Positions 1 to 5,881 of a stretch of DNA of 8,766 nt are shown here, piece by piece (positions within the stretch are counted from its first letter, which is position 1; every line of letters begins with the position of its first letter). A model generated the notes under the pieces. It was not told the DNA's origin. It made no database searches and was given only the letters and a program-made list of their open reading frames with translations. A program made the translations under genes and the position numbers. This DNA comes from Desulfobacula sp. (GTDB lineage: Bacteria > Desulfobacterota > Desulfobacteria > Desulfobacterales > Desulfobacteraceae), in contig JAOZRF010000094.1 in NCBI GenBank assembly GCA_029940245.1, positions 1-8,766 on the forward strand, in the 5' to 3' direction.

Positions 1-334
1 ATGGGGTTTTTACCCTGGCAGGATCATACAGGTACTGAAGACCGGCAATTCCATGGAGGCAGACGCCACCATTATTTACAGGATAATCAGCCCGCCCCTC
101 AATCTTAACCGGCCTGTTGTCTATCTTCCTTATGTTTATGCCACAACTGCCCGGGCAAAGGCTACATACCGAATTTTCATATATTACTTCCCCATCAACG
201 GGTACAGGAGTCCATGGCCAGTTCTGGGTCCAGATGGAAGAATCATCTGTCAGTTTTATCCCAATAGGGGAAACTGCAATACCAGCAACTGCACCAAGTC
301 CCAATCCCAAGAAGCTTCTTCTGTCAACTTTCAT
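1..334 (-). CDS. qrcB: QrcB-like molybdopterin oxidoreductase family subunit, N-terminal part (cut by window edge)
   Basis: Only the first 111 codons are in the window; the gene continues past position 1. The ATG at 334-332 follows a good ribosome site (AGAGGAA, six bases upstream). The protein opens with a twin-arginine signal (DRRSFLGLG, residues 4-12) and a short hydrophobic stretch to about residue 25, so it should be exported folded by Tat. Residues 57, 60, 64 and 92 are cysteines in the C-x2-C-x3-C-x27-C pattern that binds the [4Fe-4S] cluster at the start of molybdopterin oxidoreductases. The gene lies 45 nt after a membrane-anchored multiheme cytochrome, which is the qrcA-qrcB order of the periplasm-facing menaquinone reductase of sulfate reducers. 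In the studied Qrc complex this subunit belongs to the family but was not found to carry molybdenum. The Qrc assignment rests on context; another Tat-exported family member paired with a cytochrome is possible. Confidence 0.78.
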   Translation of the reverse strand, partial: MKVDRRSFLGLGLGAVAGIAVSPIGIKLTDDSSIWTQNWPWTPVPVDGEVIYENSVCSLCPGSCGINIRKIDNRPVKIEGRADYPVNNGGVCLHGIAGLQYLYDPARVKTP

Positions 335-340
335 AAATTA

Positions 341-347
341 TTCCTCT
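341..347 (-). promoter_or_regulatory. Ribosome binding site of the qrcB-like gene
   Basis: On the minus strand AGAGGAA sits six bases before the ATG at 334. It supports that ATG as the start, which places the twin-arginine motif at residues 4-12 where a Tat signal is expected. The annotated gene is otherwise missing from long-ORF views because the window edge truncates it. Confidence 0.75.
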
Positions 348-379
348 ATAAAGTTTTGAATTCTTGTATTTTAGGTTTC

Positions 380-1051
380 TTATTTGTGACACTGGAAACA
401 ATAACCCTGGTGGCCTGTTTCCTTTTTGTGACACGCAGCGCAGTCATCCATCTTCATCCTATCCCAGGAATGTTTTTTAATTCCAAAGATATTTTTACCC
501 CAGATATCACGACTATAACCTGTAATTCTGTTTTCTTCATATGGTCTTAAAGAAGTAGATTCTCCGATATGACCATGACATGATACGCAATCCATGCCAC
601 CAGCCGCGGTGTGTGCTGCATGGGAGAAAAAGACACAATCCGGTTGTCGTGAATAGACATACCAGGGAACTTCTTTTTCATTTGCTACATATTCTTCTAC
701 AAAGGTGGCTTCATCTTCTGTCTCACCCATCGGTTCTTCAGCATGGCAATCCAGACATGTTGCAAGCTTAGGTATTCCGGTAAAGCTACCGTCTTCCCTT
801 AAAGAATGGCATGTTTCGCAATCGCCTGCTTCCCCGACATGAAGCGCGTGATCAAAGTTAAAAGGTTGCTCTTTTTTTGAATAAAGCAATTTGGGAAACA
901 GCAGCGTACCGGACAAGAAGCAAGCAACAAATGCCACAATAAAAAAGATGACACCGAGCCCTAAACCCTTGTCATCTTTTGTGTCTCCGGCAGCGCATTC
1001 CCCTGCACTTTCCATGGAACCATTTTCAGCTTTGTTTTCTATTTCGCTCAT
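380..1051 (-). CDS. qrcA: QrcA-like membrane-anchored multiheme cytochrome c
   Basis: A 223-residue protein with a charged cytoplasmic N-terminus of about 30 residues, one transmembrane helix (about 31-54) and a periplasmic C-terminal heme domain. Five CXXCH heme-attachment motifs are visible, starting at residues 78, 99, 155, 204 and 218. Two c3-like modules (F-x-H-x-x-H before CXXCH, with H68/H71 and H144/H147) supply likely distal ligands. Next to the qrcB-like gene, this matches QrcA of the menaquinone reductase complex, which takes electrons from periplasmic tetraheme cytochrome c3 and passes them towards the quinone site. The studied complex is reported as hexaheme. Here only five motifs are canonical, but the protein has exactly twelve histidines, enough for six bis-His hemes, and a lone C139 lies five residues before H144. 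The ATG at 1051 has GGAG five bases upstream, and the gene has its own promoter at 1192-1220. Family assignment is good; heme number is open. Confidence 0.83.
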   Translation of the reverse strand: MSEIENKAENGSMESAGECAAGDTKDDKGLGLGVIFFIVAFVACFLSGTLLFPKLLYSKKEQPFNFDHALHVGEAGDCETCHSLREDGSFTGIPKLATCLDCHAEEPMGETEDEATFVEEYVANEKEVPWYVYSRQPDCVFFSHAAHTAAGGMDCVSCHGHIGESTSLRPYEENRITGYSRDIWGKNIFGIKKHSWDRMKMDDCAACHKKETGHQGYCFQCHK

Positions 1052-1140
1052 GAAAACTCCATCAATTTAAAATGTTGATGATACTTTAACCATTTTATCC
1101 AAATAAAACCTGAATAGAGTTTAATCTGAATTATTCTTTT

Positions 1141-1167
1141 GCAGCCGGCAATTTTATGCCGATCTGC
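1141..1167 (-). other. GC-rich hairpin in the qrcA leader
   Basis: On the minus strand the arms are GCAG-AT-CGGC and GCCG-G-CTGC around an eight-base loop. This gives two 4-bp GC-rich helices separated by a small internal loop. It stands out in a very AT-rich leader and would begin about 20 nt after the predicted transcription start. It is not followed by a U tract, so it does not look like a classic terminator. A role in leader stability, attenuation or protein binding is inference. Confidence 0.45.
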
Positions 1168-1181
1168 AACACCGACCATAG

Positions 1182-1240
1182 TTTGCGTTAATCTATATTA
1201 ATATCTTGTTTTCTTGTCAAGAAAAATTAAGAAACGCAAA
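1182..1240. repeat. Nested inverted repeats around the qrc promoter
   Basis: The inner dyad, 1209-1225, has perfect 8-bp arms TTTTCTTG and CAAGAAAA around a single central base, and it includes the whole -35 element. The outer pair, TTTGCGTT (1182-1189) and AACGCAAA (1233-1240), is also perfect and brackets both -35 and -10. The inner arrangement is what a dimeric regulator's operator would look like. No regulator can be named from the sequence, and chance is more likely for the widely spaced outer pair than for the inner one. Confidence 0.5.
1192..1220 (-). promoter_or_regulatory. Sigma-70 type promoter of the qrc operon
   Basis: On the minus strand a perfect -35 TTGACA (1220-1215) is followed by a 17-nt spacer and the -10 element TATAGA (1197-1192, five of six consensus bases). 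Transcription would start near 1185 and leave a leader of about 130 nt before the qrcA ATG. It is the best promoter in the window and lies about 40 nt after the ccsA stop, so qrcAB can be transcribed apart from the genes upstream. A perfect 17-nt dyad covers the -35. Confidence 0.7.
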
Positions 1241-1256
1241 TTATAATCAGTCATGG

Positions 1257-2090
1257 TTAAGCGTAACTATGGAGTCCACTAAGCAGAAAATTTACACCAA
1301 AATATGTAAACATAACGGCCATAAAGCCTAGGATAGATACCCATGCAAGATTTTCCCCGTACCATCCCCGCATCATTCTTAAATGCAAAAAAACAGCATA
1401 AACAATCCAGGTAATCAGAGACCAGGTTTCTTTAGGATCCCAGCTCCAATAAGTTCCCCAGGCAGAATTGGCCCAGACAGCACCGGTTATAATACCAATG
1501 GTCAGAAAAAGAAATCCAAATACCACCATTTGATACGTTAATTCATCAATAATATCCAATGACGGCAGTTTTGCAAATATAGATCTTGCATCAGGGTTTT
1601 TAGGCTTTACAAAATACATGATGCTGAAACCAAATGCCACGGCAAAACCTGCATATCCTAAAAAGCAGGCAATAACATGGGCAATGAGCCAATTGCTTTT
1701 AAGTGCAGGGATTAAGGGTGTTATTTTACTATTGATATCAGGAGAAAGAGACGCATAAGCAATAGCAAGAAATACTATTGGAGTTGCAAACACGCCGATA
1801 ATATTTTCCTTGTATTTTAGTTCAACAAAAATATAAAGGATGGCAGCCGTCCAGGAAAAAAACACCAGAGATTCATACATATTGGCAAAGGGAGCATGCC
1901 CATATCCCATCTGGTAGGATTCAATCCACCTTAAAATAATTCCTAAGGTATTGTCTAAAAACCCAATGATCAGAACAATAAAGCCAATTTTTGCAAGGCC
2001 TTGTTTTTTAAAGGAAAATGACCCGATATAAAAGATAGATGACAGTGCATAAATAAATGTTGCCGAAGATAATGCTAAGGAACTGTTCAT
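1257..2090 (-). CDS. ccsA: Cytochrome c biogenesis protein CcsA/ResC, heme-handling subunit (system II)
   Basis: A 277-residue, very hydrophobic protein with about eight transmembrane helices. The WWD heme-binding motif is at residues 211-223 (W211, W215, W217, D218, E221, W223), flanked by candidate periplasmic heme-ligand histidines H138 and H274 (the latter in the family's C-terminal SGLHSY segment). H236 matches the membrane histidine of the family. With ResB it forms the system II synthase, which moves heme across the cytoplasmic membrane and joins it to CXXCH motifs of apocytochromes outside. The ATG at 2090 is five bases after the resB stop; the nearest purine-rich stretch (AAAGGA) is about 12 nt away, so translation may depend on coupling to resB. 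Length is normal for an unfused CcsA. The name ccsB is used for the same family in some annotations, with ccsA/resC preferred here. Confidence 0.94.
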   Translation of the reverse strand: MNSSLALSSATFIYALSSIFYIGSFSFKKQGLAKIGFIVLIIGFLDNTLGIILRWIESYQMGYGHAPFANMYESLVFFSWTAAILYIFVELKYKENIIGVFATPIVFLAIAYASLSPDINSKITPLIPALKSNWLIAHVIACFLGYAGFAVAFGFSIMYFVKPKNPDARSIFAKLPSLDIIDELTYQMVVFGFLFLTIGIITGAVWANSAWGTYWSWDPKETWSLITWIVYAVFLHLRMMRGWYGENLAWVSILGFMAVMFTYFGVNFLLSGLHSYA

Positions 2091-2095
2091 AAGAA

Positions 2096-3457
2096 TTATA
2101 TATCCTTTAATTTTGTTACAATTTTTTTAATTTTAAGTTTCATTCCCTGTTTGTTCCGATTGCTGGTACCTGAAATACTTATTTTTGAAATAGTATCACT
2201 GATTTTTTCAATTTCAATAAAAAACGACTGGTGAGACATAAAAAAGGTGACCCAGCACCCGATAATCATTAAAATAAATCCTGAATAAACATACCAGACT
2301 CCGGGATCTTTTGTGATCTGTAATCCCGTATAATATTTATGTTCAAATTCTTTGACAACAAAGGCAAATGACCCTTTGCGCATTTTATCAAAGGTTGGAA
2401 ATTTTGTTGGAAGCGCAATTTGAAAACTATTGGCATCTTTTTGAGTTATCCTTCCGATAAAGGCTTCACCAAGGTTATTTCCCCTGAAATCAAAATGGGG
2501 CATAAACCCTTCCAGCTTAAATAAACCCTGATCTTCAGGTAATCCAATTTCTTCTCCTATTTTAATGGTATGGCTTGTCACGCTCTTATCAGACTGCCTG
2601 ATAATATCAAGAACAACGCTGTCCGGCCGACCTGAACCGTAGGAAGATTGAAAAATATTGATACCCTTATATCTGAGTGGATGGTTGACAAGGATATCTT
2701 TGGTAAAACTTTCTTTGCCATTCTCAATAATGGTCAGATTTGATTTAAATTCTTCAGGTGCGCCTGTATCATAAAATTTTACATGAAAATCATTACATCT
2801 GATAGAAAAACCCAAATTTACCGGCAGCCTTGTTTTAACCATAAAGGCAGTATCCGATGTTGCCCCCTCATTTAATTGTAAATTGGCCTTGAACCCGAAA
2901 ACCGCTCCAATCAAGGCACCCAATAATAATAATAGAAGACTTGAATGCACGACATATACACCCATCCTCGTCCATCTTCCGGATTCAGCATACATAATGG
3001 TGCCGGTTTGAGTCTCTTGTTTTATGACCTTTCCAATCGTTTTGGATAAAAAGCGTTCATAGCCCCCTGATAAAGATATAGCCGCTTTATTGACGATAAA
3101 TCCCTCAAGGGTTTTCAATTTTCTAAACCTGTCCGGGTTAAACTTAAGTTTTTTGGGAAAAATAATTTTCCATGTACCTGATATCCTTTCAATTGAGCAT
3201 ACAACTATATTGATACACAAAATGACAAGGAGGCTCAAGAACCACCAGGCATGGTACATATCATCGATATTAAATATCTTGATCAGATTGTAGTAAGCTT
3301 CTCCATAAAGCCTTGAGTATTGTTCCGGGGTTCCATTCTGAAGAATAATAGTTCCGATAACAGATGTGGCTGCAAGAAGCACAAGCGTATAGACAGCAAG
3401 TTTTACAGAACAAAAAAACTGCCAGATTAATTCAGAAATTGTTTGGTTTTTTTTCAA
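2096..3457 (-). CDS. resB: Cytochrome c biogenesis protein ResB/CcsB (system II)
   Basis: A 453-residue ResB-domain protein. It has transmembrane helices at about 17-39, 69-89, 165-188 and 387-408, with a large extracytoplasmic domain between the third and fourth. H69 opens helix 2 and H171 lies in helix 3, both in segments typical of the family; one of these is a plausible membrane heme ligand. It partners CcsA directly downstream (5-nt gap), forming the heme export and attachment complex. The start appears to be TTG (3457-3455): in frame upstream there are only non-start codons back to a TAA at 3481-3479, and residues MKKNQTISEL lead straight into helix 1. The ribosome site is weak (AGAGAA a few bases before). 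The gene begins 27 nt after the recD stop. Length and topology are complete for an unfused ResB. Confidence 0.92.
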   Translation of the reverse strand: MKKNQTISELIWQFFCSVKLAVYTLVLLAATSVIGTIILQNGTPEQYSRLYGEAYYNLIKIFNIDDMYHAWWFLSLLVILCINIVVCSIERISGTWKIIFPKKLKFNPDRFRKLKTLEGFIVNKAAISLSGGYERFLSKTIGKVIKQETQTGTIMYAESGRWTRMGVYVVHSSLLLLLLGALIGAVFGFKANLQLNEGATSDTAFMVKTRLPVNLGFSIRCNDFHVKFYDTGAPEEFKSNLTIIENGKESFTKDILVNHPLRYKGINIFQSSYGSGRPDSVVLDIIRQSDKSVTSHTIKIGEEIGLPEDQGLFKLEGFMPHFDFRGNNLGEAFIGRITQKDANSFQIALPTKFPTFDKMRKGSFAFVVKEFEHKYYTGLQITKDPGVWYVYSGFILMIIGCWVTFFMSHQSFFIEIEKISDTISKISISGTSNRNKQGMKLKIKKIVTKLKDI

Positions 3458-3484
3458 AATATTCTCTTTCTTATTTATTTATCA

Positions 3485-5179
3485 TTATCTTAATATTTCT
3501 TTTTCAAGGCAGATGGCTAAACCTGAATTTCTTTTTACAGAAAAATTTATGGCCTTTTTAATAATATTTATGTCTCCAATAATAATTACTTTTGTTTTTG
3601 CCCTTGTAATACCTGTGTATAAAAGCTGACGTGTAACAACTGGTGATATTTTGTCAGGAAGTATCATTAAAACCGTGTTAAACTCAGATCCCTGACTTTT
3701 ATGGATCGTTATTGCAAAGGCTGTGTCAGACCCGGGAAGATCTGATACGCGATATTGTTTTATCTTATTATCAAAAGATTTAAAAAAAGTATTAACCCCC
3801 TCTTTTTTTTCAAGAACAATGCCCGTATCTCCATTAAATAAGCCTTTTTTATAATCATTGGTATTGACCATGATGATCCTTTTTGGCTTATCATGTATAT
3901 CAAAATTATTCTCTGACCGCAAAATATTTTCACAAACATGATTAATTTGTAATGTTCCATATTCTCCGGAATTATGGGCACACACTATTTTAAAATTATC
4001 CAGTTCTTTCAGCGCTTCTTCAACCGTGTCTGCTGTAACAAATGATTTATATCCGTCTAAGATATATTTATTAACAGCATCGTCAAGCCGGCCTTTATGA
4101 TTAAGACTTTCAAACACAACATCTGGATAACGGCCTGTTGTCAGTATATATTCAAGGCCTTGCACATCATTGGCATTGATTGCCTTTGATAAATTTTCAA
4201 TTCCTGTTTTCCCTTTTGATCTGAAATTATAATCAAGGGAAAACAGGTTGGAGGATAGTCCTTTTGCTTTGCAGATATCACTGAATACAGATCCTGCCTG
4301 TATAGATGACAATTGGTAAATATCACCTAAAACAATCACTTTGGCCGTCATGGGGATGGCTTCAAGAAGACGGGTCAATAGTAAAATATCAATCATTGAA
4401 GCTTCATCAATAATAATCATATCTGTTTGCAATATATTGTTTTTATTATAATAAAATCCAGGACTATTTTTTAATGGCCTTAAAATTGAATGGATGGTAC
4501 TTCCCTTGTCCATTTTTGAGGCAGCTTTCCCTGTTGGTGCAACACAAATTATTTTAGGAACAGGCAGAGCATTTTTTTCTGCATACCATAGAAACATTTT
4601 TTTAATGATGGTTGTGACGTATGTTTTTCCGGTTCCAGGCCCACCTGACACAATGGTAAAATGATTCTTTATCGTATGCTTTACAGCACTTCTCTGATGC
4701 TTGATATGTTGATCACTTCGGGAGAAATATAAGTCAAGCATTTCATCAATAGCTGTCTCGTCCATGCAAGAGGGCTTTAATAAAACGCGTTGACTAATAT
4801 TTCGGGCCAATCGATTTTGAAAATCATAATACTTTGAAAAATAAAGTCTGTGGTCGGAATCTAAAACCAGGGGCGTTTGAATATTATCTGAAACCATTTT
4901 GGAATTTTGCAAAGCAGTGATCCATGAATTTAAACCGGGAAATTTAATTAACTCATTATTAGTTTCTGATACAGCCCTGACAGTATCAGACATTGTCTTG
5001 ATATCAATACAGATATGGCCCTCAAACAATGATTTGGAAACCAGTGCGCAGGATGCCTGAACAATGGGTTCTTTTTCATCAAAAGCCTTGACCATGGATC
5101 TGGCAAAAAAATAATCCAGGTTTGAAAAAAAATGTTGCTCAAATAAACTGCCAAGATCAAATGTCATATATTGATTCAT
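3485..5179 (-). CDS. recD: RecD-family helicase, exodeoxyribonuclease V alpha subunit
   Basis: A 564-residue superfamily 1B 5'-3' helicase. In order: Walker A GGPGTGKT (179-186), motif Ia APTGKAA (214-220), Walker B DEAS (258-261), motif III GDIYQL (285-290), a motif IV arginine segment YNFRS (317-321), IHKSQGSEF (492-500) and the C-terminal YTGITRAK (521-528). The roughly 170-residue N-terminal region and total size match RecD of RecBCD (about 600 residues) rather than the longer stand-alone RecD2. In RecBCD it is the fast motor that unwinds DNA at double-strand ends. Motif III reads GDIYQL where GDxDQL is usual; the key Gln is kept. No recB or recC is within the window. The ATG at 5179 has GGGA six bases upstream; a second in-frame ATG at 5167 would shorten it by four residues. 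The gene lies 67 nt after the hemerythrin-like gene. Confidence 0.9.
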   Translation of the reverse strand: MNQYMTFDLGSLFEQHFFSNLDYFFARSMVKAFDEKEPIVQASCALVSKSLFEGHICIDIKTMSDTVRAVSETNNELIKFPGLNSWITALQNSKMVSDNIQTPLVLDSDHRLYFSKYYDFQNRLARNISQRVLLKPSCMDETAIDEMLDLYFSRSDQHIKHQRSAVKHTIKNHFTIVSGGPGTGKTYVTTIIKKMFLWYAEKNALPVPKIICVAPTGKAASKMDKGSTIHSILRPLKNSPGFYYNKNNILQTDMIIIDEASMIDILLLTRLLEAIPMTAKVIVLGDIYQLSSIQAGSVFSDICKAKGLSSNLFSLDYNFRSKGKTGIENLSKAINANDVQGLEYILTTGRYPDVVFESLNHKGRLDDAVNKYILDGYKSFVTADTVEEALKELDNFKIVCAHNSGEYGTLQINHVCENILRSENNFDIHDKPKRIIMVNTNDYKKGLFNGDTGIVLEKKEGVNTFFKSFDNKIKQYRVSDLPGSDTAFAITIHKSQGSEFNTVLMILPDKISPVVTRQLLYTGITRAKTKVIIIGDINIIKKAINFSVKRNSGLAICLEKEILR

Positions 5180-5186
5180 GATATTC

Positions 5187-5215
5187 CCGGCCTGTATAAG
5201 AATAGACCAGCCTGT
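5187..5215. repeat. Short direct repeat upstream of recD
   Basis: The nine-base unit CC(G/A)GCCTGT occurs at 5187-5195 and 5207-5215, exactly 20 bp apart, or about two helical turns. It lies in the 67-nt gap before recD and reaches the recD ribosome site. The match is eight of nine bases. It could be a binding site or chance; no function is claimed. Confidence 0.3.
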
Positions 5216-5246
5216 CCATGATCATCTCTCAAACGCATAACCAACA

Positions 5247-5684
5247 TTATTTTTTATGTTTTGATTCTTCTATATATTGATTGATCCTTAAAAAAGGAAC
5301 ATAGTCAGAATCTGAATTAATTATATGATTTATCAGCCAATCTCTTAATTCCAGGATCACATCATCTGTTAAATTTGTTATGTCTTCCAGGACCTCGCGT
5401 CGCAAACTGATAGAATTTCTAATAAATTGACGATGGGTCCTTGAATGGGCTGACAAATCAGGATATCCCTTTTCCCTCAAGATTCTTTCTTCTGTGCTGA
5501 AATACAATTTGCCATATTCGGTTATATCAGAAATAATATTACTGCATGCTTTGGCATCGATTTCCGATTTTTTACTGTCAATCAAAAGGTTGAATAATTC
5601 AAACATCTTTTTCTGGTGCATGTCTATTTCTTCAATATCAACACTATATCCGGGGTCCCACTCAATTTTCTCAATATAGCTCAT
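5247..5684 (-). CDS. Hemerythrin-like protein with a half-degenerate diiron site
   Basis: A 145-residue single-domain protein with the bacterial hemerythrin layout: W9-x3-Y13, ID (20-21), a Y/HFxxEE segment (61-66), HxxxH (H80, H84) and WLxxHIxxxD (H120, D125). Normal members bind O2 at two irons using five His, one Glu and one Asp. Here the ligands of one iron (H80, H84, H120) and the bridging E65 and D125 remain. The first His of the other iron is Q24, with a His displaced to position 23 (DMHQ instead of DxQH), and the second is Y61. The protein may thus bind one iron, or none, and is unlikely to be a standard O2 carrier. The reading frame is intact, so this looks selected rather than decayed. 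It overlaps the upstream small membrane gene by four bases (ATGA) and has a strong ribosome site. Fold assignment is firm; function is unknown. Confidence 0.88.
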   Translation of the reverse strand: MSYIEKIEWDPGYSVDIEEIDMHQKKMFELFNLLIDSKKSEIDAKACSNIISDITEYGKLYFSTEERILREKGYPDLSAHSRTHRQFIRNSISLRREVLEDITNLTDDVILELRDWLINHIINSDSDYVPFLRINQYIEESKHKK

Positions 5685-5881
5685 TTTTCTCTCCTATTAT
5701 TTTTTTTTCTAATAAATAGCGTTCCCAGGACAGCTATAGAAATAATAATGGCAACAGCAACCGCAAATTTAAATCCATTATTTCCAAATTTTGGATAAAT
5801 CACAAAAGGAACAAGATATAAATATAAAAAAGCATGAAACATTCCTATCCCGATTATACGCAGTATCAGATTTTTTTTCAT
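5681..5881 (-). CDS. Small two-helix membrane protein, unknown function
   Basis: I do not recognise a family. The 66-residue product has a basic start (MKKN), a first hydrophobic helix at about 6-28, a short loop with PKFGNNG (30-36), a second helix at about 37-58 and a strongly basic tail (RKKNNRREK). This suggests a helical hairpin with both ends in the cytoplasm. Its ATG overlaps the mpl stop by four bases (ATGA), and its stop overlaps the hemerythrin-like start in the same way. Such double coupling, plus a ribosome site for the next gene embedded in its tail, supports it as a real gene rather than a chance frame. A GAGAA stretch about eight bases upstream may serve as ribosome site. A partnership with the hemerythrin-like protein, for example as a membrane anchor, is inference only. 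Confidence 0.75.
   Translation of the reverse strand: MKKNLILRIIGIGMFHAFLYLYLVPFVIYPKFGNNGFKFAVAVAIIISIAVLGTLFIRKKNNRREK
5689..5695 (-). promoter_or_regulatory. Ribosome binding site of the hemerythrin-like gene, inside the upstream coding sequence
   Basis: AGGAGAG lies four bases before the ATG at 5684, an almost ideal Shine-Dalgarno sequence. It also encodes the two arginines near the C-terminus of the small membrane protein (codons AGG AGA). The overlap explains part of that protein's basic tail and argues that the pair is translated together. Confidence 0.8.

Noticed and set aside
53..550. Plus-strand open frame of 165 codons at the left end
   Set aside because: It is antisense to the qrcA-like and qrcB-like genes, which have clear motifs, ribosome sites and a promoter on the other strand. 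Its product shows no recognisable domain and it has no convincing ribosome site.
1209..1225. Terminator for ccsA
   Set aside because: The hairpin stem is AT-rich with a one-base loop and no following U tract. Its position over a near-consensus -35 fits an operator better.
5681..5881. Programmed slippage at the A8 and A9 runs at either end of the small membrane gene
   Set aside because: Shifting frame at the A9 run near 5700-5708 leads quickly to stop codons and never joins the hemerythrin frame, so no fusion product results. The runs fit the AT-rich base composition.
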